DNA of 64,000 nucleotides from assembly GCA_033851955.1 (NCBI GenBank), contig JAWSVK010000014.1, forward strand, positions 124,001-188,000, given 5' to 3'. The notes under the pieces were generated by a model that worked only from the letters and a program-made list of their open reading frames with translations, made no database searches and was not told the origin of the DNA. This DNA comes from Profundibacter sp033851955. GTDB lineage: Bacteria > Pseudomonadota > Alphaproteobacteria > Rhodobacterales > Rhodobacteraceae. Position 1 is the first letter of the stretch; the number at the start of each line of letters is the position of its first letter. Shown in pieces: positions 17,652 to 26,963 of this stretch. The position numbers were made by a program, and so were the translations under genes.

Positions 17652-18596
17652 ATGACCAATCCACGTAAAATCATCATCGACACAGATCCCGGCCAAGACG
17701 ACGCGGTTGCGATCCTGCTGGCGCTTGCCAGCCCCGATGAAATCGACGTGATTGGCATCACCGCCGTTGCAGGCAATGTGCCGCTGCCGCTGACCGAAAA
17801 GAACGCCCGCATCATTTGCGAGTTGGCTGGCAAGAGCGATATCCCGATCTATGCTGGCTGTGATCGCCCGTTGGCCCACACCTTGGTCACCGCAGAACAC
17901 GTTCATGGTAAAACCGGCCTTGATGGCCCAAACCTGCCAGACCCCAGCCTGCAACTGACCGATGGCCACGCGGTTGACTACATCATCGAAACCCTGCGCG
18001 CCTACCCCGCTGGCAGCATCACCCTTTGCCCGCTTGGCCCGCTGACCAACATCGCAACCGCCTTTCAAAAAGCCCCCGACATCATTGAAAAGGTACAAGA
18101 AATCATCCTGATGGGCGGCGCGTATTTTGAGGTTGGAAACATGACCCCTGCCGCCGAGTTTAACATCTACGTTGACCCAGAAGCCGCTGATATTGTGTTC
18201 AAATCTGGCGCGCCTATTGTGGTGATGCCGCTCGATGTCACCCATAAGGTACTGGTCACGCGCAGTCGCAACGACGCCTTTCGTAACCTCGGTACAGCCG
18301 TTGGCACAGCCGTCGCCCAAATGACCGATTTTTTTGAGCGTTACGACAAGGAAAAATACGGCTCAGATGGTGCCCCGCTGCATGACCCCTGCGTCACCGC
18401 CTATCTGATCCAGCCTGATCTTTTCAAAGGTCGCTTTGTGAACGTCGAGATCGAAACCCAATCAGAGCTTACCCGCGGTATGACCGTCGCCGATTGGTGG
18501 GATGTCACGGACCGTGCCCCCAATGCCCTGTTCATTGGGGATGTAGATGCGGATGGGTTCTTTGATCTGCTGACACAACGCCTTGCGCGGCTTTAA
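17652..18596 (+). CDS. Inosine-uridine type nucleoside hydrolase
   Basis: A 314-residue nucleoside N-ribohydrolase that splits nucleosides to ribose and base. The calcium-binding signature IDTDPGQDDA is at residues 9-18. The family regions GGAYFEVGNMTPAAEFN and the late HDPCVTAYL are present. Base specificity cannot be assigned. The ATG at 17652 follows an AAAGGAAA ribosome site. It is likely a purine/pyrimidine salvage enzyme. Confidence 0.92.
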   Translation: MTNPRKIIIDTDPGQDDAVAILLALASPDEIDVIGITAVAGNVPLPLTEKNARIICELAGKSDIPIYAGCDRPLAHTLVTAEHVHGKTGLDGPNLPDPSLQLTDGHAVDYIIETLRAYPAGSITLCPLGPLTNIATAFQKAPDIIEKVQEIILMGGAYFEVGNMTPAAEFNIYVDPEAADIVFKSGAPIVVMPLDVTHKVLVTRSRNDAFRNLGTAVGTAVAQMTDFFERYDKEKYGSDGAPLHDPCVTAYLIQPDLFKGRFVNVEIETQSELTRGMTVADWWDVTDRAPNALFIGDVDADGFFDLLTQRLARL

Positions 18597-18610
18597 GCCA
18601 AGCGCGCAAG
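18582..18610 (+). terminator. Hairpin over the nucleoside hydrolase stop
   Basis: CTTGCGCG-CTT and AAGCGCGCAAG pair over 11 positions with one bulged G, spanning the stop codon. There is no T-tract downstream, so it may act as a 3' stabiliser or a weak terminator. Confidence 0.4.
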
Positions 18611-18727
18611 CGCTCTATCGCCTATTGCCCGCCCTGCTGTTAGTCTTTTGACTATGGCTCTGACAATGCCTCCACCGCCCCAATCGGACCGCGAAATAGC
18701 CTCGAGCGAACAGGAGAAATACCAAAC

Positions 18728-19177
18728 ATGAGCGCTGCCCTTCATTTGGCCAAACCCGATGATCTGACCCGCTTGCAATCGCTTGTGACGCGGTTTCATG
18801 ACCATGCGGGCATCCAACAATCCGACGAAGATCGCGAAGCCGCATTGCGACCGTTGCTCGAAGGCTCCCCACACGGTGCGGCCTATCTGATTGGGCCACG
18901 TCAGGGGCCTGTCGGCTATATCGTTGTTTCCTTTGGGTATTCCGTTGAAATGGGCGGGATCGACGGCTTTGTGGATGAGTTTTACATCCGCGAAAACGTG
19001 CGCGGACGTGGCATGGGCAGCGAAGTTATTCGCACGCTGATCCCCGCCTTGGCCGAATACGGCGTCAAAGCCCTGCATCTTGAAGTCGACCGCACCAATG
19101 ACAAGGCCAAGCGGCTTTATGGGCGGCTTGGCTTTGAGCTGCGTGACAAGCACCAACTGATGACATGTAGGTTTTAA
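18728..19177 (+). CDS. GNAT family N-acetyltransferase
   Basis: A 149-residue acetyl-CoA dependent acetyltransferase. The acetyl-CoA loop is the VRGRGMGSEVIRTL segment (consensus Q/RxxGxG/A), preceded by VDEFYIRENV. The late LEVDRTNDKAKRLYGRLGFE strand-helix is typical. An AGGAGA ribosome site precedes the ATG. The substrate is unknown. selO follows after four bases and is probably co-transcribed. Confidence 0.88.
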   Translation: MSAALHLAKPDDLTRLQSLVTRFHDHAGIQQSDEDREAALRPLLEGSPHGAAYLIGPRQGPVGYIVVSFGYSVEMGGIDGFVDEFYIRENVRGRGMGSEVIRTLIPALAEYGVKALHLEVDRTNDKAKRLYGRLGFELRDKHQLMTCRF

Positions 19178-19181
19178 TCCG

Positions 19182-20618
19182 ATGGTTAACATCCCGTTTG
19201 ACAACAGCTATGCCGCCCTGCCCGACGCCTTTTTCAGCCGCGTTTTCCCCAGTCCCGTTCCTGCGCCAGAACTGATTGCGTTGAACAAAGGCTTGGCCGT
19301 GGAACTGGGTCTAAATCCGGCTGAGCTGCAGTCGCCTGCTGGTGTCGCTGTCTTGTCTGGCAGCGCAACACCCGTAGGTGCCGCACCACTGGCCCAAGCC
19401 TATGCAGGGCACCAATTTGGCGGCTTTTCGCCCCAGCTGGGCGATGGCCGCGCGATGTTGCTGGGCGAAGTGATTGACACAGCCGGCATTCGCCAAGACA
19501 TCCAACTCAAAGGCTCTGGCCGCACCCCCTATTCCCGTGGCGGCGACGGACGGGCTTGGCTTGGCCCCGTGCTGCGTGAATATGTGGTGTCTGAGGCGAT
19601 GCACGCGATGGGCATCCCCACGACCCGCGCACTATCGGCGGTGACAACGGGCCAAGACGTGATGCGTGAGACCCCGCTGCCAGGTGCTGTGCTGTGCCGC
19701 GTCGCGACCAGCCACATCCGCGTTGGCACCTTTCAATATTTCGCCGCCCGTCAAGACCTTGAATCGCTCCAAACCCTGACCGATTACACCATCGCACGCC
19801 ATTACCCCGACGCCGACGGCCCGATGGGCCTGTTTCGCGCCGCCGTCAGCGCCCAAGCCAAATTGATCGCCCGCTGGATGGGGGTTGGTTTTATCCACGG
19901 GGTGATGAACACCGACAACACCCATGTTGGTGGCCTGACAATCGACTACGGCCCTTGCGCGTTTATGGACAGCTATCATCCGGCGCGGCTCTATTCTTCG
20001 ATCGACCGTCGTGGGCGCTATGCCTATGGCAATCAACCGGAAATCATCGTCTGGAACTTGGCCCAACTGGCCACCAGCCTGATCCCCCTAATGGGGGATG
20101 ACGCCGATGCCTGCGTTGGGCAAGCGACCGAAGTGCTGCACAGTTTTTCCAGCCAATACCAAGCCGCTTGGCTGGATGAATTTCGCGCCAAACTGGGTCT
20201 GAAATTGCCTCGTGATGGGGATGAAGCCCTAATCATGGACCTGTTGGAGCGCATGGCCGCCCAAAATGCTGATTTCACCAACACTTTTCGCGCGTTAGCG
20301 GGCGATAAAGCACGCGATCAGTTCTCAGACCCAACTGCGTTTGATGATTGGAACAGCCGCTGGCAAAGCCGCCTTGCCGATGAGAGCAGCACACAGGACG
20401 AACAACGCGATTTGATCCGCGGCGCCTCACCCGCCGTGATCCCACGCAACCACCGCATTGAAGAAATGATCCAAACCGCCGTGGCCGGCGATTACACCCT
20501 GCTCAAACGCCTGAACGCGGCGCTAGCCAGCCCGTTTGAAGATGTGGCGGAATTTGAGGATTTGAAACGCCCCCCGACTGTGGACGAAGAGGTCACGCAG
20601 ACGTTTTGCGGCACCTAA
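19182..20618 (+). CDS. selO: Protein adenylyltransferase SelO (YdiU/UPF0061)
   Basis: A 478-residue pseudokinase-fold enzyme that transfers AMP to Ser/Thr/Tyr of proteins and is linked to redox stress. Seen in sequence: AGHQFGGFSPQLGDGRA, the QLKGSGRTPYSRGGDGRA loop, GVMNTDNTHVGG with metal-binding residues and DYGPCAFMD. A cysteine sits third from the C terminus (TFCGT), where eukaryotic SelO has selenocysteine. Length is normal. It is coupled to a GNAT gene, but whether the two act together is unknown. Confidence 0.93.
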   Translation: MVNIPFDNSYAALPDAFFSRVFPSPVPAPELIALNKGLAVELGLNPAELQSPAGVAVLSGSATPVGAAPLAQAYAGHQFGGFSPQLGDGRAMLLGEVIDTAGIRQDIQLKGSGRTPYSRGGDGRAWLGPVLREYVVSEAMHAMGIPTTRALSAVTTGQDVMRETPLPGAVLCRVATSHIRVGTFQYFAARQDLESLQTLTDYTIARHYPDADGPMGLFRAAVSAQAKLIARWMGVGFIHGVMNTDNTHVGGLTIDYGPCAFMDSYHPARLYSSIDRRGRYAYGNQPEIIVWNLAQLATSLIPLMGDDADACVGQATEVLHSFSSQYQAAWLDEFRAKLGLKLPRDGDEALIMDLLERMAAQNADFTNTFRALAGDKARDQFSDPTAFDDWNSRWQSRLADESSTQDEQRDLIRGASPAVIPRNHRIEEMIQTAVAGDYTLLKRLNAALASPFEDVAEFEDLKRPPTVDEEVTQTFCGT

Positions 20619-20636
20619 TGCAGCCGTTGCAAACGG

Positions 20637-21059
20637 TTATGGATCAAGAGCTAGGAACCGCTCTTTTGGCACAACAGCTATTGGCGTTAATTCAACTAGA
20701 AAATCTATGTGCCCTAATCCAGCGACCATCACGGATGTCGAGGCTGGAGCGCTTGCGGAATCCAAAAACTCGGCTCTGACTTTTTGAATTTCTGGCAGCT
20801 GTGCCCGATCAGTATAGTACGTTGTGATTGATACAATATCCTCAATACGCCCACCAACTTTTGACAATAAATCCCGAATATTCTCAAAGCATTTTCGTGT
20901 TTGTTGCTCAATATCATTCTTACCCACAATTTTCTCATCAGCATCCCAAGCAACTTGACCTGTTAGGTGAATAGCAATGCCATCTGGTTGAATGGCCCCC
21001 ATTTGAAAGCCACGCCCTTTGGCTTGCCATACAGTATCGACTTCAAAACCTTGCGGCAT
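20637..21059 (-). CDS. RidA/YjgF family protein
   Basis: A 140-residue member of the RidA superfamily (enamine/imine deaminases). The fold signature is seen in GIAIHLTGQVAWDADEKI, TRKCFENIRDLLSKVGG and SVMVAGLGHIDFLVEL. The canonical catalytic Arg position falls in PASTSVMVAG without a clear Arg, so this may be a non-RidA subgroup of the superfamily. It is convergent with selO, with 18 bases between the stops. Confidence 0.8.
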   Translation of the reverse strand: MPQGFEVDTVWQAKGRGFQMGAIQPDGIAIHLTGQVAWDADEKIVGKNDIEQQTRKCFENIRDLLSKVGGRIEDIVSITTYYTDRAQLPEIQKVRAEFLDSASAPASTSVMVAGLGHIDFLVELTPIAVVPKERFLALDP

Positions 21060-21136
21060 TTGCTTACCCCGTTCCTAAAAAGTTACGCACTCGGTGCTGG
21101 CACCAAAATGATTTGTCTGTGTTTAGCATTCTACGG

Positions 21137-21769
21137 TTATTTGCGCCGAAAAAACCGGCGGTTCTTGGCAACGAACTCGCCGATCATGCCCGGCAACCCG
21201 AACCGCGTGCGCCCCTTTAGGTAGGCAAACCCCGCCGCCGCCCCAATGCCTGCGCCTATGACATCGACGATCAAATCACCCATCGTGTCCATCAAGCCGG
21301 ATTTTTGCATGGTCATGCCGAACATTTGATCCATAGCGAATTCAAATATTTCCCACAGCGCCCCGATCGAAATGGCGATGCAAAACGCGATCAGCGCCAG
21401 CGCCCAATGGGGGGCGGCGTATTTGTCGCCCTCAAACAAGATGAACACAAAGATAAACCCGATCAGGCCAAACCCCATGGCTGATCCACCATGCAACAGC
21501 ATGTCCCACCACCAGTATTTTTCATAAAACCCAAAGGCTTCGCCCAAAAACACAGTGCCAAAGATGAACACCACAATGCCCGCAAAGAATTGCACCGGCA
21601 GTTGGATATGGAACCGATCCGCAAAGAACACCGGCGCAAGGGACAGCGCCATGGTGACCAGCGCCACAAAGGCCAATGAATAGCGCGCGTTCAGCACAGA
21701 CGCGGCCAGCTCTAGCACCAAAACGGCCCAGATCAGGTACACAACAACGCTTTGCCCAGCAAGTTTCAT
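21137..21769 (-). CDS. DUF2238/YjdF-like integral membrane protein
   Basis: About 210 residues with roughly six membrane helices. The conserved signature WWWDMLLHGGSAMGFGLIGF, the WEIFEFAMDQMFG segment and the DTMGDLIVDVIGAGIGAA segment match the YjdF-like family. The function is not established. The ATG at 21769 is preferred to an in-frame TTG six bases upstream. Its start is very close to that of the divergent phosphatase-fold gene. Confidence 0.75.
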   Translation of the reverse strand: MKLAGQSVVVYLIWAVLVLELAASVLNARYSLAFVALVTMALSLAPVFFADRFHIQLPVQFFAGIVVFIFGTVFLGEAFGFYEKYWWWDMLLHGGSAMGFGLIGFIFVFILFEGDKYAAPHWALALIAFCIAISIGALWEIFEFAMDQMFGMTMQKSGLMDTMGDLIVDVIGAGIGAAAGFAYLKGRTRFGLPGMIGEFVAKNRRFFRRK

Positions 21770-21834
21770 ACCCAATGACTACGCCCGTTTTGCGCGATCT
21801 TCAATCATCGTCGATTAAGACCTATATAGAGGGC

Positions 21835-22518
21835 ATGACACATGCGCTTCGCCTTGCCAGCTATAACATCCGAAAATGCGTCGGGCTGGACCGTCGGCGC
21901 ACGCCTTATCGCACGCTTGAGGTGATCAACAGCATTGGGGCCGATATTGTGGCCCTTCAAGAAGCGGATCGACGGATGGGCAAACGCATCGCCGCCCTGC
22001 CCCACGAGATGATAAAATCCTATAGTGACTTCACCGCGATTGAGCTGGATGAAACCGGCGTGTCGCTGGGCTGGCACGGCAATGCGGTTTTAGTGCGGAA
22101 TGGCTTGCAGCTGGGTGGCATTCAGCGGCTGACCTTGCCGGGGTTAGAGCCTCGCGGCGCGGTGATTGCCCAGATCGGCCCGCTGCGGCTGGTGGCGGTG
22201 CATCTGGGGTTGATCCGGCGATACCGTTTGGAACAAATGCAGGCGATTTTGGCGGCCATTGCGCCGTTGCCAGATATGCCGACCGTCATCGCGGGTGATT
22301 TCAACGAATGGTCCCGCGCAAAAGGTATGGAGCCGTTAAAGGATCATTTCACCGTCCACGCGCCGGGATTGTCATTCCACGCCGCCCGCCCTGTGGCAAC
22401 ACTTGACCGCTTTGTAATCAGCGAGGATGTGCATCTAAAATCAGCTGGTGTTATGAATGATCCGCCTGCCAATCGGGCTTCGGATCACCTGCCGGTCTGG
22501 GCGGATGTCGTTGTTTAA
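21835..22518 (+). CDS. Endonuclease/exonuclease/phosphatase family protein
   Basis: A 227-residue EEP-fold metal-dependent hydrolase: LRLASYNIRKCVG at the N terminus, DIVALQEADRR with the catalytic Glu, VIAGDFNEWS and the final SDHLPVWADV with its Asp-His pair. Members act on nucleic acids, phosphoinositides or lipids, and the substrate is not readable here. The ATG at 21835 is chosen because it leaves room for a divergent promoter. An in-frame ATG at 21775 would overlap the neighbour's start. Confidence 0.8.
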   Translation: MTHALRLASYNIRKCVGLDRRRTPYRTLEVINSIGADIVALQEADRRMGKRIAALPHEMIKSYSDFTAIELDETGVSLGWHGNAVLVRNGLQLGGIQRLTLPGLEPRGAVIAQIGPLRLVAVHLGLIRRYRLEQMQAILAAIAPLPDMPTVIAGDFNEWSRAKGMEPLKDHFTVHAPGLSFHAARPVATLDRFVISEDVHLKSAGVMNDPPANRASDHLPVWADVVV

Positions 22519-22688
22519 CGCGCTATAGACGTTTGGATTTTCTGGTGTATTCTAAAACCATGATGACCTCTGTTCAAAAACTCGGTGCCTATACCCAAAA
22601 CCGAATTATCATCCCGGCCTGACGCGTCGGGCTGGGTATTTCACATTTGAACATCAATTGCGCTAAACGCGCCGAAAAGGTCACTTCC

Positions 22689-23192
22689 ATGCCCCATACT
22701 CCCTTCCCAACACTGCACATGATGTGCGGTAAAATCGCTTCGGGTAAATCCACATTATCCGCCGAACTTGGCCGCTGCGATAAAACCGTGATGATTGCCG
22801 AAGACGACTGGTTGCATGCGCTTTTCTCTGATGAAATGGCATCATTGCCTGACTTTCAGCGCTGCACTTCAAAATTGCGAGAAATCATCGGGCCGCATGT
22901 GGTTTCCTTGTTAAACGCTGGGGTCTCAGTCGTGTTGGATTTCCAAGCCAACACCGTTGAATCTCGCTATTGGATGCAGGGCATTCTTGCCGAAACCGGT
23001 GCTGATCATCAGCTCCATGTTTTAGAGGTTTCAGACGAGATTTGCCTCGAAAGGCTGCGCCTGCGCAACGCAAGTGGCAGCCATGTCTTTGCCCCGACGC
23101 CAGACCAGTTCCGGCAGTTTTCCAAATACTATGTCGCGCCCGCAGGGGATGAAGGGTTCAACATTGTTTGGCACGAGGCAGACAGGGCGTAA
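22689..23192 (+). CDS. P-loop ATPase/kinase-like protein
   Basis: A 167-residue protein with a Walker A loop CGKIASGKST close to the N terminus, then VMIAEDDWLHALF and VSVVLDFQANTVESR, the plan of AAA_33/zeta-toxin-like small-molecule kinases. The ATG at 22689 has AAAGG eight bases upstream. The substrate is unknown. There is no antitoxin-like neighbour, so a toxin role is not proposed. Confidence 0.75.
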   Translation: MPHTPFPTLHMMCGKIASGKSTLSAELGRCDKTVMIAEDDWLHALFSDEMASLPDFQRCTSKLREIIGPHVVSLLNAGVSVVLDFQANTVESRYWMQGILAETGADHQLHVLEVSDEICLERLRLRNASGSHVFAPTPDQFRQFSKYYVAPAGDEGFNIVWHEADRA

Positions 23193-23208
23193 TGCCGAGC
23201 CGTTTTAG

Positions 23209-24114
23209 CTAGTTCGACTTGCGCACAGGGCGGTTGATCAGAACGATCCCGCCCGTCACCAACACCAGCGAGGTAATGATCGAGGTGTCGATGGCTTCGC
23301 CCAGCAATCCCCAGCCCATCAGCACGCCCAAGATCGGCGTCAAAAACCCAAAGGACGCCACCGAACTGGCCGGATAAATTTTCAGCAACCAGAACCAAAA
23401 CATGAAAACACCCGTCACGACCACCACGATTTGATACGCCAAGCCCCAAAGATGCAGCGGTTCAAGATCGCGCACCAACGGGCCAAACGTCGGGGTGAAA
23501 ATTATGGCGATCAACAACAGGATAGGGGCGGAAACGATGACCTGCCAAAACACCTGCATTTCGGGGCTCACCTCGGACAGGCGCGTGATCCGCGCGCCCA
23601 ATGCAATACCCGCCCAGCTGACCGCCGCGCCCAAGGCAAACAAATCCCCCGCCAAGCTGCTTTCGCCGCCCACCCCGTTTGAGAGGATGGCATAGGCCAC
23701 ACCCGCAAAGGCCATTGCCAAGCCGGCAGCTTTGATCGGGGTGACACGCTCGCCAGGAATAAGGAAATGCGCGGCGACGGTTAGCCAGACGGGCATCGAG
23801 TAGAATATCACCGTGGTGCGGATCACGGTGGTGAGGTCCATCGCGATGAACAGGCACAGGAATTCTGCGGCAAAGATCACCCCGACGAATATGCCAGCCC
23901 GCATGGTTCCTTTTTTGAAGTCGAGTTTCCGCCCGCGAAATCGGATCCACAGATAGACACAAAGCAGCGCCCCTAAGGAGCGCACTCCGGCGAAAAACAC
24001 GGGCTGAAGGCCGCCGTTCACCACTTTGATCACCACTTGGTTGAACCCCAAAAGGAATGAGATACCAACCAGCGAGACGGCACCGAAAAGATCAATGTTG
24101 GGTTTGCGCTGCAT
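23209..24114 (-). CDS. EamA/DMT family transporter
   Basis: A 301-residue inner-membrane protein with about ten helices in two EamA repeats, of the drug/metabolite transporter superfamily. The first repeat begins FGAVSLVGISFLLGFNQVVIK and the second follows LAGDLFALGAAVSWAGIAL. The ATG at 24114 has AAAGGAC upstream, and a longer reading lacks a ribosome site. The substrate is unknown. Confidence 0.85.
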   Translation of the reverse strand: MQRKPNIDLFGAVSLVGISFLLGFNQVVIKVVNGGLQPVFFAGVRSLGALLCVYLWIRFRGRKLDFKKGTMRAGIFVGVIFAAEFLCLFIAMDLTTVIRTTVIFYSMPVWLTVAAHFLIPGERVTPIKAAGLAMAFAGVAYAILSNGVGGESSLAGDLFALGAAVSWAGIALGARITRLSEVSPEMQVFWQVIVSAPILLLIAIIFTPTFGPLVRDLEPLHLWGLAYQIVVVVTGVFMFWFWLLKIYPASSVASFGFLTPILGVLMGWGLLGEAIDTSIITSLVLVTGGIVLINRPVRKSN

Positions 24115-24240
24115 GTGGATGTCCTTTGTTTGGGGCAACAGCGCACGGGGGCGACCCTGTTGCAAGTTCCAAATTGTGGAGGCACGGTGATATAGAAGGA
24201 CAGAATGAGTTTGGGCCCGTTAATTGGTGAAAGATAATTT

Positions 24241-25082
24241 ATGCGCAAAATTTTGATGTCTGCAGCGGTTTTAGTGCTAACGGCAACTTCGCTGCTGGCG
24301 GATGAGTGCGGCGTGCTTTGCAAAGATGATTGGTGGAAAACCGCGACGCAGGAGGAAATCAATACAGCGATTGAGGCCGCTGACCCAAATTCATGGGGAC
24401 AAATTGGCGTGCCCCTCCTGCATTTTGTGGCTGCGCTTGGCACACCTGAAAATATCAATACTTTGGTTCAAGCGGGAGCGGAGCTGAATGTGCAGGATAA
24501 GTATGGACGAACTGCGTTGCATTCTACAGCGCTGGAAGGCACGCCTGAAAATATCGATGCTTTGATAAAGGCGGGGGCTGACCCGAACCCATGGAATGAG
24601 TTTAGGCAAACGCCCCTACATCTTGCAGTACATGAGGGCACACTGGATAATATCAACGCACTACTTAAAGGTGGCGCAGACCCAAACGCTCGAGATGTGG
24701 GGGGAACGACTCCTTTGCATATTGCAGCAATCTTCGGCACGCCTGAGAGCATAAACGTTTTAATCGAAGCGGGAGCAGACCCAAATGTAAAAGGCAGACC
24801 CAGGCCTGCCTTGCACCATGCAGCAAGGAGCGGGAAACCTGAAAATGTGCTTTACTTAGGGTTGGAGCTGACCCGAACGCAGTGGGGCGCGGTGGCTGGA
24901 CCGCCTTACATGCGGCGGCATTAAGTTCTGCGTCCGAAACCATCAGCATTTTGCTGGCGGCAGGGACCGATGCGAGCATAACCCGTGAAAGCGGCGAAAC
25001 AGCTTTTGATATTGCACAAAAGAGTGGCAAATTGCTCGGGACGGATGCCTTTGAGCAGCTAAAAACTGCCACCAATAAGTAG
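24241..25082 (+). pseudogene. Ankyrin-repeat protein, secreted, interrupted by a frameshift
   Basis: A signal peptide (MRKILMSAAVLVLTATSLLA) is followed by at least five ankyrin repeats, with units such as GTPENINTLVQAGAELNVQD and GTPESINVLIEAGADPNVKG. The first frame runs off the pattern at about 24860 and stops at 24924. The next frame carries a perfect continuation (LLRVGADPNAVGRGGWTALHAAAL) to 25082. The join lacks about four bases compared with the other repeats. It is either a real decay event or a sequence error. Full length would be about 280 residues, in the periplasm. Partners are unknown. Confidence 0.65.
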
Positions 25083-25187
25083 GACCACCCTGCCCCCTCA
25101 TTTACCCCACGCTCCAGTTGCGCGTTCCCATTCGTAAGTGGCTTGTGATAAGAGACATCCAACAAAGCCAAATCAGGGACGCCCGTC

Positions 25188-26438
25188 ATGACACTTCTGC
25201 AAATTGCCTCGCTATTGATCGTGTTGGCGGGGGCCTTTGGGTCTATCAACTATCTGTTTTTGAAACTGCCCTCCTCGATCGGCATTTTAATCGTTGCCTT
25301 CCTTGCGTCCCTTGGCGTGATGGGCGTCGATTACATGGTGCCGGAATGGGGCATGGCGGATGCGGTGCGCAGCCAAGTTGAGGAGCTGGAGTTTTCCAGC
25401 GCCCTGTTAGAGGGCATGTTGGGGCTGTTGCTGTTTGCCGGCGCTTTGCATGTGAAAATCTCGGACCTGCGACGTGAATGGATCTTGGTGGCCTTGATGG
25501 CGACCTTTGGCGTTGCGTTGTCGACCGTGATCATTGGCGTTGGATTTAGCTGGCTTACGGGCATGCCTATTTTGGTGGCGCTGGTGTTTGGCGCATTGGC
25601 ATCCCCGACCGATCCGGTCGCCGTGTTGGGTGTGTTGCGGGCGGCGAACCTTAAGAAAACCATGGAAACCAAGATCGCGGGCGAAAGCCTGTTCAACGAT
25701 GGCGTTGCTTATGTGGTGTTCTTGGTGCTGGTCGGAATGGCGTTTCCGTCCGGCCATGACGCCCACGCAACCGGCCTGATGGGCGCGCTGACATTGTTTG
25801 GCCAAGAAGCCATCGGCGGGGCCGTGTTGGGCGGCGTCCTCGGCTGGCTGACGTTCCGCGTCATGCGCTTGATTGATGACTATTCACTCGAAGTGTTGAT
25901 CACGCTGGGCTTGGCGTTTGGCGGTTACGAATTGGCCATCTACATGCATGTCTCCGCCCCTATCTTGGCGGTGGTGTCTGGCCTGTTCATCGGCGACGTC
26001 GGCATGAAGCACGGCATGTCTGAGGAAACTCGCAAATACGTTGATGCGTTTTGGAAACTGATCGACGAAATCCTGAACGCGGTGCTGTTCTTGATGATCG
26101 GCTTTGAGGTGTTCGCCGTGGCCTTTACCAATGACGCCATAGTCGCGGGTATCGGCGCGATTGGCCTGTCGCTGGTTGGACGTTTGGTGGCGGTGGCGGT
26201 GCCGGTGATGGTGCTCAAACCGTTCCGCGAATTTTCAAAAGGTGTGATCCCGATAATGACATGGGGCGGGTTAAAGGGCGGCATTTCAGTCGCCTTGGCC
26301 CTGTCCCTGCCCGACAGCGAATATAAACCGTTGATACTGGCCGCGACCTATATTCTAGTGATGTTCTCGATCATCGTCCAAGGGTTGACCGTGGCCCCGC
26401 TGGCCACACGTGTCGGGCGCGAACCGGAGTTGATGTGA
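25188..26438 (+). CDS. Cation:proton antiporter, CPA1/NhaP type
   Basis: A 416-residue inner-membrane protein with about 12 helices. The CPA1 signature lies in FGALASPTDPVAVLGVLR (helix with TDP) followed by AGESLFNDGVAYVVFLVL (ND pair of the ion site). A conserved late segment, WGGLKGGISVALALSLP, is also typical. It likely exchanges Na+ or K+ for protons in pH and salt balance, as expected in a marine cell. Ion choice is not readable. Confidence 0.93.
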   Translation: MTLLQIASLLIVLAGAFGSINYLFLKLPSSIGILIVAFLASLGVMGVDYMVPEWGMADAVRSQVEELEFSSALLEGMLGLLLFAGALHVKISDLRREWILVALMATFGVALSTVIIGVGFSWLTGMPILVALVFGALASPTDPVAVLGVLRAANLKKTMETKIAGESLFNDGVAYVVFLVLVGMAFPSGHDAHATGLMGALTLFGQEAIGGAVLGGVLGWLTFRVMRLIDDYSLEVLITLGLAFGGYELAIYMHVSAPILAVVSGLFIGDVGMKHGMSEETRKYVDAFWKLIDEILNAVLFLMIGFEVFAVAFTNDAIVAGIGAIGLSLVGRLVAVAVPVMVLKPFREFSKGVIPIMTWGGLKGGISVALALSLPDSEYKPLILAATYILVMFSIIVQGLTVAPLATRVGREPELM

Positions 26439-26489
26439 GGGGGAGATGCCCTGTCTGGGGAATGGCAGATCAAGGCATTTTTTTTCGAC

Positions 26490-26515
26490 AAACGGGTGGA
26501 GGCCGCGCCCGTTTT
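26490..26515 (+). terminator. Candidate terminator between the antiporter and mur
   Basis: AAACGGG (26490-26496) and CCCGTTT (26508-26514) form a perfect 7-bp stem with an 11-base loop, ending in TTTTC. The T-tract is short, so strength is doubtful. Confidence 0.45.
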
Positions 26516-26552
26516 CGCATAAACCGTGATTAAATTCATCTGGGGAGTCTTC

Positions 26553-26963
26553 ATGCCTGAAACAATAATCAGCAAATGCGAACGCTCTGGGTTGCGCATG
26601 ACGGAACAGCGCCGCGTGATTGCAGCTGTGCTGGAAGACGCCAATGACCACCCTGATGTTGAAGAATTATACGCCCGCGCCAGCGCAGTAGACGCACGTA
26701 TTTCGATTGCCACGGTGTACCGCACTGTCAAATTATTTGAAGAAGCTGGCATTTTGGACAAGCACGAGTTCGGTGATGGACGGGCGCGGTACGAATCTGC
26801 GGATCGTGACCACCACGATCATCTGATCGACATGAACTCGGGCAAGGTGATTGAATTTATTGACCCCGAAATTGAAGCCCTGCAAGAAAAGATTGCGCAA
26901 AAGCTTGGATATCGGCTGAAGGGGCACCGTTTGGAATTATACGGCGTGCCAATTCGCAAGTGA
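26553..26963 (+). CDS. mur: Fur family metal regulator, Mur/Fur type
   Basis: A 136-residue repressor: winged helix (MTEQRRVIAAVLEDANDHPD, then SIATVYRTVKLFEEAG), then a metal-sensing C-terminal domain with HHDH at residues 87-90 and GHRLELYG. The only cysteine is Cys9, so the CxxC structural zinc site of gamma-proteobacterial Fur is absent. This matches the alphaproteobacterial Mur/Fur group, which senses manganese or iron. The ATG at 26553 follows GGGGAG. The stop overlaps the next transporter gene as GTGA. Confidence 0.85.
   Translation: MPETIISKCERSGLRMTEQRRVIAAVLEDANDHPDVEELYARASAVDARISIATVYRTVKLFEEAGILDKHEFGDGRARYESADRDHHDHLIDMNSGKVIEFIDPEIEALQEKIAQKLGYRLKGHRLELYGVPIRK

Noticed and set aside
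22560..22622. 20-codon open frame between the phosphatase-fold gene and the P-loop gene
   Set aside because: Too short, with no convincing ribosome site and no known leader-peptide feature.
22689..23192. Zeta-type toxin
   Set aside because: Only the P-loop kinase plan is shared and no antitoxin gene is adjacent.
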